Notes under the pieces: generated by a model
The model's input: only the letters and a program-made list of their open reading frames with translations
The model's database searches: none
Told to the model about the DNA's origin: nothing
Position numbers and translations under genes: made by a program
Assembly: GCA_963970005.1 (NCBI GenBank)
Contig: CAXAMN010021740.1
Coordinates: 616,337 to 680,336, forward strand
DNA length: 64,000 bases
DNA from: Durusdinium trenchii
Lineage: Eukaryota > Sar > Dinophyceae > Suessiales > Symbiodiniaceae
Direction: 5' to 3'
Part shown: piece after piece, positions 19,978 to 30,700 of the stretch
Layout of the letters: the number at the start of each line of letters is the position of its first letter
Position numbering within the stretch: the stretch's first letter is position 1

Positions 19978-20350
19978 GATCCAAGAGACATCGGACAGCT
20001 GATCGACTGCTGAAAAAAGGTCGCGTTGGAATCCATGCTGCCACGCCGAAGCTTTTCCCACTGGGTTCGATATCCACTGGGTCTGATTTCGCTGCAACGG
20101 GTCCGTGCATGTTTCTCCGCACGACGATGAAGCCCGAAAAAAGGATTAGAGGACAAAGGCTTCAGGTGGAGGATCAAGGGCAAGCTAGGCAATCCAACAT
20201 CATCCAGTCCTGTGTGAAAGGACGGAGCCAAGCCGCCTTCAAAGGAGTATGTGGTCAAACGAACGAACCCGTTGGCCTGTGACCTATAGGCCCTATAGGC
20301 CCCAGGGTTGGATAGTGCTCATCGCCAAAGCCCCACTGATGCAGCACAAG
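19978..20350. other. downstream flank of eL38, nothing recognised
   Basis: This is the 3' flank of eL38. It contains the short repeat TATAGGCCCTATAGGCCCC (20286-20304). A minus-strand open frame covering the eL38 exons is a shadow. Confidence 0.5.
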
Positions 20351-22614
20351 GCAAGCCTGGCATCCTGGCATCAGGATGTGTTCCATCTCCGCATGGCATG
20401 TGCGTTGGCCGATGCTGGACATGGTCCGCCCACAGTGGAGGCCAAGCAGATTCTGTTGGACGTATTTTCTGACATTTTCAGACTCTTTTGCCTTTTTTTG
20501 CTCACTTTCTGGTGAAGATTCTTCGCAGGATGCTCCACAAGCAGCCCGCTTTCACGGCGCCGCTTTCACGGCCTTCTTCAGCTCCATTGGCCAAGCCGCC
20601 CGGGTGGCGCCCGGAGGAACCGCGCGTCGACCCGGCGCTGCCTGGGTGGCGCCCGCAACCGCGGCCGCAGTCTGCGCCGCTGCGGCGCAGCGCCTCGCAG
20701 CCCGGTCCCTGCACTCCGGTCTTAGCTGCTTTGCCCCAGAAGGAGAAGCCGAAGATCACCAGACCAGCAAGTGCGGGTGTTGGTGTTCGCCAGAAGGCTT
20801 CGAACCGAGCAGCCCCTTCGCCTGAACACATGGCTATCACATATATAAGTAAGATTCATCAATCACGATCTATGATCTAGAAGGCCTTTACTTGATCGAA
20901 CAGGCTGATCATCCGGCAATCTATATTGCTCGTTTTCTATTGCAAGAACGAACTTTCATCAGGCCTTTGGCAGCTTGGACTGAGGCGCTGAAGCGCCCAA
21001 GCTCCCGAGAGAAGCCAGATGAAAAGCATCGGGCCAGTGTTGCAGCTAGTGACCAGAAGTGCAAATCAGCTTCAGCCTTCACAATGAGTGGACTTTGGCT
21101 AAACTGCAAATCACGGCCTTTTCAGGAGTCAAAAGGTAAAGGGAGTCCTTTGTACACACCATTGGGCATCATTGGGCAATGTTCTGCATGTGGCCCAATC
21201 GGTTCATAAAGATGGTCAGTCCCATATTGCCTATTTCTGCACCCCACCCAAGCGAAGAGTGACTTCATGCGATCTGAGGCGAGCTTGGTGGTGTTGATAT
21301 CACCTCGGCAGTGGCCGACGTGCAGGCGCTGTGTGAGAAGTGCCGCAAGCTCGCGACGGTGGCAGACTCCCAGCCGGCTGGCCGCACACGTTTTCAAAAT
21401 TTTTCAAACATACGCAGCTGGGTGTGAGTGCTTTGCGCAACGTTTTTGACGTACTGTGACCCTGGCCATTCTTGAGCCATCCAGGTGTGGGAAAAAATCG
21501 GTCACAGCCGACTCTGGCCACCACAAGGAGAGAAGATTTGTTTGGACCATCTTAGTTGGGGCTTCAAGTTTATGCAATTTTTGACAAATGCACTATGCGG
21601 CTGTAGAAGTCACGGCTTCCTACTTCTTGTCAGCCACGAGAAGTCTGCTAGTCAGTTTTCAAGGAGCGCAGAAGGAGAACGCGACAAGGAGCAGGAACAA
21701 AAGCTGCTTGGACCTCGAATTCGCAGTGAGACGGCGAGGCGGTGTTGTATTCTTAGAATTCTTTCGTTGTGCGCCTGGAGCACTAAGGACCGCAAGGCAC
21801 TCAAGCGACTTGGATGAGATCGAAGATTGACCTACTCCACTCAACATCTCACCAAAGCTAGCACAGGCAACTTACAAGGCTGCCAGTGGACTGCCCTGGC
21901 TTTCCTGTATGCGGGTGTTTAGACCTGCAATTTCAGAGCTTTTGGTTTGACCGTTGGTCGTGATGACATCGGTGCACGCAAGCTGCCTAATTTGAGAGCT
22001 GGTCTTACACTTTCAGCGTGCCAATGCTGAGGAAGCAACCTGAAGCTCCCAGCATTTTCAAGTGCGAAGAGTCAAACTCACCGATGCTCAGAGCCAATTA
22101 GGGCAGCAATCAGACTGAAAGAATCCCAGGAGAGAGAAAGGTCCTTCTCCGACGATCCGACGTGGAAACCACGATCACAAATGCAACGACTGTCCGACTG
22201 TCCTGATCAGTGCTTCACCCACTTTTGTGCCTCGTTCGCTTTCGGACCCGTTCAGCTCCACCCTCGGCGCCGCTCGCCAAGGCGGTGGAGCTTCACGGTG
22301 ATGAACGCTCTGCGGAACGGCAGCGGCGGTCGAAGTGAGATGGAACGCTTCCACTGCAGGGTCAAGGCACGTGCCATGACTTCTGGTGATTGCAGGGTCA
22401 AAGTGGCCAGTTGTGTCACTGGCCAGCTGGTTCACAAACGATTTGAAGCTGTCAAGCCAAGCTGAAAAACATTGCAATTGGCTGAAGACATTACTCAAGT
22501 TTCAAGGCTACTTCCGTCGGTCTTCGTTTGCTCTCATTCATGTCAAGCCTCAGCTCAAGGAAGTGGACCAGCAGATCAAGGTGTTGGAAGAGACTCGGCA
22601 CCGACTATGGCAAT
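20351..22614 (+). CDS. unrecognised multi-exon gene, Pro/Arg-rich and coiled-coil exons
   Basis: Five exon candidates with AG|G acceptors lie in order. 20351-20450 reads ASLASWHQDVFHLRMACALA. 20529-20835 is Pro/Arg/Ser-rich with RPSSAPLAKPPGWRPEEP and RPQSAPLRRSASQPG, very GC-rich. 20905-21056 reads DHPAIYIARFLLQERTF. 21279-21390 reads GGVDITSAVADVQALCEKCR. 22507-22614 reads LKEVDQQIKVLEETRHRLWQ and ends in a clear CAAT|GTGAGT donor. The last two look like coiled coil. I do not recognise the protein. The repeated RPxSAP/RPASAG motifs resemble disordered regions of cytoskeletal or flagellar proteins, but that is only an impression. Whether all five belong to one gene is inferred from orientation and spacing. 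Confidence 0.4.
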
Positions 22615-22710
22615 GTGAGTTGTCAACAAATGGTGGAAAAGGTCGCAACATCGAAGCAGAGGAAGCGTCCAGACTCCTTGGTCCAGCGGCAGTCAGAGTG
22701 TGTGTATGGG

Positions 22711-22718
22711 TGTATATG

Positions 22719-22751
<33 letters not shown>
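22711..22751. repeat. TA/TG microsatellite
   Basis: A TGTATATG-type run, then (TA)n and (TG)n. Similar TA or CA runs occur at 10891-10909, 25549-25565, 29077-29101, 37267-37285, 51594-51611 and 59789-59806. Confidence 0.85.
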
Positions 22752-24719
22752 AACCCTTCAAGTCGCAGGGATTCCTTTGAATTGGTAATGTTTTGCTTTC
22801 TTCAGCACAGAAAATGCCTGACTCTTAACAGCGGCAGTCCAACGAAGAGGCTGTTTTGAGTCACTGATATGGATTCTGGACGCAGAATCCACGTATCTGC
22901 TGAAGTGTGATGTTCACAAGCTGTCACTCTCATCTTCCACAAAGGGCTAGTGCACTCTGCAGACAAGAGCGCTCGTCGTCACTTCGACCTGGTCGTCGTT
23001 TCGCTACGTTGTGGACTTGGCCTTTTAACTAAAGGTGTTCAGGCCCCTTACATGATTTCTCACGAATATGGGTGCTAGGTGGGCGTGTGGCAACCGCAAT
23101 CAAGTCCGTACGCATTTCTATAAGTGTTGGTGAGGGCCGCTAAGGCCAAAGAAAGGCCACCTCGGCGGCCCCTATCGGTCGATTCGGATCGATTCGCTTG
23201 ACTGAGCACTGAGGACTCAGGGATTGATTTGGAGCCTGATTTGGATGATCTGCAAGAGTTGCAGCCGACCGTCGTCCGACGGAAGGCCGGCGGCGAACCG
23301 GTGGGGAAGAGGGCGATGATGAGTTGACCAAGTCGTTGAAGGCTTTCGTAAAGCGGAAGGGCCAGGAGAAAGAAACACAGAAAAAGGGTAGCTGGTCGTG
23401 GTCTTAATCAGGGTGGGGGGGGCCTCAAACAAGGCATTGACGTCGACCACATTGCCCGAACGAATGCTGGTCTGATTTGAAGACACCAAGTGACAAAATC
23501 AGACCCACAACCTGTGACTCAATACCCACGGCTCGCCAGGAGAGCATTAGCATGATGCGCCGCTGGAGCCGCTCCGTCACCCCGGACGACCGGGAGATGG
23601 AGCTGATGCCGCGACAAGGACCCAAGACAGGTCGACCGATGCGCATCCCAGAGATTTGTTGGAGCTGTAAGATGATGGCCACACAGGGCTTGGGAGGGCT
23701 TGGGTACAGTACATCCTGAAGATTTACATGAAATTGGAAGAGAGTTCTAGAAGATGTTTTGCGTCTGCCACGGTGTGAATGTATAAGAGTGGACTTCACA
23801 AGGTCTGGGGGGAGGATGTTGACCAGAAATCCTTCCGGAGGAAGACAGGCCTGAAGGATGTTGACAGGCCTGAAAACGTAGCAGGGCAAATGCCCTCATC
23901 CGTGGTTAGACATGAGAACAGTTCATTGAGTTCATTGCCAAAGATGGTGAGCTGGCTGGGCGATGTTGGCTTCTATGGATTCTATTGGATTGCATGTGTT
24001 ACATGCGTTTGTAACAGCCGAAGGCTGACGAGAGATGCCACTGCAGTCGAACCAACGCGGTGTTGCATTTTCCCCTCCGCTGCCCTTCGGAGTGGTGTCG
24101 TCAAGGTGTGTGAGGTGTGTCGAGGTTTCGGAGGTGCCTCACTGGAGTGCTTCCAAGCCAAACTTCCTTTTTCATATCTTCACAATTTTCCCTCAATTTT
24201 CGTGCTGTTACGCTCTTCGTGCGGTTGAGCACTTGAACGAGGAAGCCGTCGCACAGCCTTTCCAATGGATGCCCGGGATTTGTCAAGACAAGGACTGATG
24301 TAGAATATTGTAAGCATTGTCAAGCCCCTTTTGCCATGAAGAAGAAAAAAAGTAAGAACTCTTCTTGTTACTAGTAGCGATGGCCTCCACCTAGAAGCTT
24401 CTTTTGCCCATGCTGCAATGCTGCACAATCAAGATTGGTTCGTGAAAAGAAGACAACTACCATTTTGTTGCCGTGTCGTGTCAGGAAGCCGCCGTACTGC
24501 GATGCCAGCAAATTTCGAGCTTGGTCGCAGTGCTTTGGAGTGGATTTTTTTTTTACATGTACAAAAATGACAATATAGTTACTTGTAGTTCAATGTTTTG
24601 CATTATGCAGTTTCATGGATGAATCACCTCCCCTGAATGGCAATCATGATTCTGTGGATTGGGCGTTCCCAGCCTTTCCGGGCAGAGCGGAGCGGAGCAG
24701 TGCGCTCCGCAGAGCTCAG
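22752..24719. other. spacer, no confident gene
   Basis: Open frames on both strands at 23425-23890 compete and neither is recognised (a 154-codon minus frame, and a plus frame at about 23477-23719). A TAGTAGC/GATGGCCTCC repeat copy is at 24361-24410. Confidence 0.4.
24361..24410 (+). repeat. modular repeat joining both word families
   Basis: CTTCTTGTTACTAGTAGC is followed directly by GATGGCCTCCACCTAGAAGC, linking the TACTAGTAGC words with the ATGGCCTCCAACCTA words seen at both ends of the copia element. Confidence 0.7.
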
Positions 24720-27700
24720 GTGACTCGAAAGTGTCTATTCTCTCCTCGGAAGTCCGTTCGACACGGAACGCCGTGATGGAAGAGCTTGATGGACTGCTCG
24801 ATCACTTGAACAAAGATCCTATTGAAGACGCCTGACTGAAGATGTGGATCACCCGGACTGAGAATGGTCACCTTTCTATCCACGAGACCATGGATGCTTA
24901 AGGAGATTGGTAGGTGTTCTTTGTGTGACGAAACGTGTCCCCAACATAGTTTGACACAAGACGGGCGAACTGGCGTGTCTTGCTTTCACAGAAGCACATG
25001 TGCTTTCAGAACAGCTAAGGAAGGGTTCTCTCAAGCGGAGGTGTCTCGCCTCAAGTGCGGATTCAGGCGATTTATGATACCGGGAACCATCGATGTGCAC
25101 AAAGAGGATGCCTGGCTCGAGATCAGCGCTTTCGGGGTCAGGGTTGATGAGGAACCTGAGGAACCGTTGCCTGGCCGAGACGAAGGTTCGTTACCACAAT
25201 TCAACAGTGCGTGAAGTACAGTAACTCTTAGTCGTCTATCACACGCGCAAGCTGGCCTTCCAAGGATATTTTTGAACTGCTGACATTCCTGGGCTGCGTC
25301 TTCTTGGACCCAGTCGAAGTTCGCTCACTGATTGAAGCTTGCCGGGAAACACCTGGGTGATAACATACAGCACAACAAGATGCAAACCATCGAGGACTCA
25401 GCGACACGGTATGACCATATTGGCTTCGAAGACTTTGAGGACTTCATGGCGTCTTGGTGAAGATAAGTTGTCGGCAGCAGCAGGTGATGGGGTTGAAGCA
25501 GCTTCAGAACTTCAGAATCGAAAGAGATCAAAGCTTTAAAGCACTTGGTATATATATATATATATTTCTGTAGCAGCACTCATGGCAGCCAAAAGACTGG
25601 TTATCTAGTTGTGGAATAAGGTGGAAGCTTTGCAAAAAGCACAGAAACAGGAATGTCAGCGTCAGCTCAGGGCAAATACACCAAATATTGTCAGCGTCAG
25701 TCGCTTGGATCGAACGTCTCCGATGTCCGGAGATGCGACACCTGGCCACCGGGGTGTCTCTGACGATGCATTTCGGTGTCACTGTGGATCTTGAGCTCTC
25801 ATCGATGGAGTCAACATGTGGTCTCGATGTAGTAGCATGCAGCCTTCCCGTGCCATGAAAAAAGTCCCTTCGGGGCACTTCAGAATAGAACTTGATTTAT
25901 GTTCTCTCTATTTTTTGGTTGTGTGTGTGGATGTGCCCCTCAGGTACCGAGCGCCTTGGTTTGCATTTGGCACACTCTGTCAGCCGGTGATTTGAGGTTG
26001 CTGCAGCTGATGGACGATGTAGACATTTTACACAGATCTATATAAATACATAAATATGGTTAAATATACATAAATAACAAATATTACACAATAATTAGAT
26101 ATAGTATAATGCGTGTGAGCATTGTCGTGCAGGTGATTTTTGATCAATTTGATGAAGACGAGTCAGGGAGCATCTCTATGGAGGCCTGCCCAAAACTGCC
26201 CAAACTGAATACACCAGGGACTGCCCAGGCTCAGTGTCGGACAGGAGCTGCGGCAAATGACCCACTATCTTGGCTTCATGCCAACTCGATTGATGGTGGA
26301 GGACTGGAATCGTTAGGTAGGTTGGAAATGGCGGAGGGCCTCAAGCACTTTACCTGAGGACAACCCCCTCACGTTTATGCACTTTTGTTCTTGGCTGACC
26401 ATTTGGGATGCCGCAGCTGTGTTTCCCAAATCTCAGGTTATTCTCAGGTCACAGCTAATCCTACCATCCATCACTTGCCGGCGTTTTGTGAGCCAAGATG
26501 AAGGTAATGAAGGTGCACGCATTTTTGCTTTACATTTGTTGTGCTTTGGGTTGCCGCCCCAGAGAGAGTGGCTAAGCCAAGCCGCGAGGAAGCCACTCAA
26601 GTGGTGTCTCCATCTAGGAGAGCTTTAGCATCTTGGATTGAATGGAAGAAAGCTGTGTCGCTGGCTCACCACCATATTTCTTTTTTGAGTTTGGGGTGGG
26701 CCACACGTGCCGTGCCAAGTCGTTTGACGAGCTGGTCCAGTTCTTGATGATCTATCGACGGCGTGAAGGCTTTTGCAGACAAGAGGTGCAGGGGCGTACT
26801 TCTGAAAAGAGACAAGATGACTAGGTGTTTAGTATTTATCTCCGTCCTCACATGTCCGCTTGAAGACTGCACGAACTCTGCAAATTGATCTGTACATGCT
26901 GTCTCGCCACATCCCACCCTCTACAACACTTTTCCCAGATGCAGTGGAACCAATGGCGGAGTCTTTGTTTACCACCTCCCTTCTACATATTCCCTCATGA
27001 GGCCGCCATCGGCCGCCTGGGCTTCCTGCAGGTGGAAAAACTGCGCGAGGTCCACAAGGAGCACAGTGACGGTGACCCACTGGTAATGCCGGCCTCCAGA
27101 CTCAGCACCTTGGTGGACAAGTGTAACTTGTGTAGACATGCAGCACATGACACGTGCATAGTATATGCAGCGTAGATAGCGTAGATATGTCACGCATGTC
27201 ATGTCGTATCATGTCATGCTTTCACGTCACGTCACGTCACCGCTATGTTATGTTTTGTTATGTTCTGTGCGTACGTCACATAAGTATACTTTAACACTTT
27301 AACATATTTATCTGAACGTTATATTTTCTATATGCGCAGTACACATGCGGTAGTCGGTGTCAGGGAAGCAGATGGGAGCTGAGAACAAGTAGCTAAGTAG
27401 AGGAACATGAGAAAAGTTCCTGTCACACGAGATGCTGGGCATTTTAAATTGATAGAAGTTTAGCCTCGAATTTGAGGCCTCTCTGAGAGCACTCCGAACC
27501 TGTCGGTCGCCGAGGTGCTGGGTTGATCCAAGCATTTGGTCGGCAGGCAGGGCAGACATGTGGCAGACACGTGGCACTGGGCAGGTGCAGCGCCGTTGAT
27601 CGATTCGATTATCAGGTCCAGCAGATCTCGCAAGAGTTGCAGGAACAGCTTGTCTCAGGCCAGGGGCAAGCAAGTGTCTAAAGGCGCCATAAGGACCAAA

Positions 27701-30700
27701 AGCAGATGCAGCATTCCATCATATTGCATATCGGAATTGACATGAGTCATGAGCGTTGTAATTGGATCCCTGTGTGAAGTACGAGGGCACCTTTTGTGCA
27801 TTTTGCTGATTCGGTCGAGTTGCAATTTTGGTGGCTCATATGCCTGAGACAAAATGTTTCGATTGTGGATTGTGTGTGTGGATGGCTTTGCCTTTGCTTC
27901 GAACATGTATTCTTTTTGGGCCACTCCGAGGCAAATTCCTACGATCCTCCCAAGTTTCTCCTATCCCAGATCCAGTGCCTGGCCGAACAAGAGAAATCAT
28001 TGAAAGCGGCTTCGAACGTGTTCCGTGTTCCAGTTCGTTGCGGGGCCTCACTTTGTCAGGACTTTGAACCAGAGAGGCTGTCTTTCGCGGAGTTCTTGAT
28101 TATGTGTCGGCCTTCTAGATGCAATTGGTTGGCCCAAAAGCCTACACAAATTTGGATGCCAATGCCTTGGCAGAAGAAGTCTTGAGAATTGAGTTTCTCT
28201 CTCTATTTCTCTCCAACCTCGGCCATTGCTATTAGGTTGGAGGCCATCGCTATTACTTAGGAATTGCCGAGAAGCGCTGCACCGGAAGCTTGATTCTTTG
28301 TGGCCACCCAGCATTGCCAACAAGAAGTCCGGTATGAACGAACGCGATGTCCCAGGGCTAGCGATCAAATGCAACCCACATGGTCAAGGCCTGGAAAACA
28401 GCGTACAGATGCGTACAGGGTGCTGGCTCAGCAAGTTGTAGCAACGAGCCTCTTTGGATTTTACAACTCTTGTGTGCAGAGATGTCTGTTCCTTTGAGCA
28501 TGCCGAACCATGAGAGAACGAAAAGGAAAGACGTCCAACCACTAGCTGCCCCACCCAACGTCCTCAGGCACGATCACTGACCAGCAGATCAGAACTGTGC
28601 TGAGAGGCGTGCCTGACGTCACAAGTTGTTCAATCAGTGGAGAGAGGTGCGGGTGTGGACATGTTGTGAAAGGAGCTGCTTCAGGTCCTAGACCATACTA
28701 GCAAGATGTGTCAAAACCCTCCCAGAATCTGCCAGAATCAATGTTGCCATTCCCATCAAGCTGGATTTGAGATCCCCAAGCTTGCAGGACTGGGCTACAT
28801 GCCTTTGACCAAAGCCATGCTGGATATCTACGTCGACGTCATTGGAAGTCCCATCCCCAGTGCCGCTGGGCCGCAGAGTGCAGAGCACCCTCGGAGCCCT
28901 CCTGCAGCGGTGCGCTCGTCGTGCGGTGTGCTCGTCGTGCGGTGGCTCGTCGTGCGGTGTGCTCCTGCGGTGCTCGTCGTGGCGCTCAGGATTTGGATTA
29001 TGACGCAACTTGGACTTCAACTCATTTCACCATGGAGAGGTTTCGTCCCATGAGGCAATCATTAGACTATATACACACACACACATATATATATATACAC
29101 ACTAGACATGAAATAGATACACTGGCTGTACCTGTGCCAAAAAGATTATCCAACCAGTCAGGAGTTAATGAAGACTGAAGAGGCATCAAATTAAACCACG
29201 TTTGGTTGGATGGACTTGTGGTATCTCATCAGACCGTGCCAGAGACCCTTTTGAGTGGAAACCCAAAAGACAACGATGCAAGCCGTGATGTCAAAAGCAT
29301 TTCTTTCATCATCAACCAATCAAACTGTTCAACTAAGTGTCACCAAAACACAAAGATGAAATGCCTCGTTGTTTGCCGGTTCCGAAGTGGGGCCCGGTGC
29401 TTTTGCGCGTTGCTGTTGACACCATGAAAAATCAACAGTTGTGGTGTTGGAACACTATCTCATGAGTCACGCTGCCACATTCTGGGCCCAACGTGTCTTC
29501 ACAACTTGTGTAATGTAGACTCTTGATTAATAAACGGGGGGGGTTATAAATCAATAATCTACACTATCATTATATATCATTATCGTGTTTTCTGATGCAG
29601 GGAGGCTTCCTGAGCTGAGGAGTTCTTTGATTTCGTTTGGAGGTTCAGGAGGGCGAACATTGCCATGGTGAACGGCGGGTCATTTGGGAGTGTCGGACCC
29701 ACAGCCCCCGGCAGGATGAACTGTGGATTTTCGAAGGAAGAGCTGGAGGACATGATTGAACTGTACGAAATCAGTGATGTGCCTTGGCTGCATCCCTGCA
29801 GAATCCTGCCCTTGGCTGCATCCCTGCAGAATCCTGCGGGTGCATTCCTTGTACATCTTCACGCCACGTGATGTCGGTGATGTATTGCACCTAAATGCAC
29901 TTAAATTCTTAAAACATCACCTAATCTGCAACAGGATTTTTGTTTTCTCTCTCTCAGACAAAAAAGGGGTTGGAGGCTTCACGGCATTTGAAGCATCTGA
30001 GCGTCAGGAAGATGGTTCGGGTGAGATTTGCACTTTGGAGCTGTCTACTATCTTCCGATCCCTCGGTGCGGTGGCTGCAGTTGGCTTCGTGAGGGGGCAA
30101 GCATGAAACCTGCACCGGGGGAGACCAAAACATCCGAAACACAGCGAGGCAAACGAGTTGTTGCCGCCTTAAGGTTTCACAAGCTTCAATTCTGTGATGC
30201 TTTGAAATGCTTATGTTTGCAGCGCTAATAACTTCGGGTCAACGGTCGAACCTACAAACTTAAGCTCAAAGATATTCAAAGATGCTCAACGTGTCCTGAG
30301 GTTACAGGGCCAATATGGAACAGCTCACTGGCTTCTTGGCGAATCTTTCACCCAGCTTTTGGTTGATCGATCTCGTTGGATGGTCGTTGGTCGACACCTC
30401 AGGTTTCATCATGGAGGTTGATCATGATAAGAGCCTTGACTGAATCTCGCTGCGCATGTTCAGCCTTGTGCAGTAATCATTGCAGTCCTGGAAAGGCTAT
30501 GGGGCAAGTCCTCAGTAATGGAAAAGCATGGAAAAGCACGGGTTTGTTATCGAGAAAGGCTCGCTTTGGTTTCTAGCCTTTTCCTGATTGGACTTCATGT
30601 GGACAGGAGCGGCTTCTTGGGCTTTTCTGAATTCATGATACTTGGCTGTAGTTTGCTTCATGATTGCGTTGGAGAACATTTGCAAGACTTGTCCCACCAA

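Noticed and set aside
18722..20097. Long frames crossing the first N run
   Set aside because: They are open only because N is not a stop; the flanking parts are low complexity or antisense to eL38.
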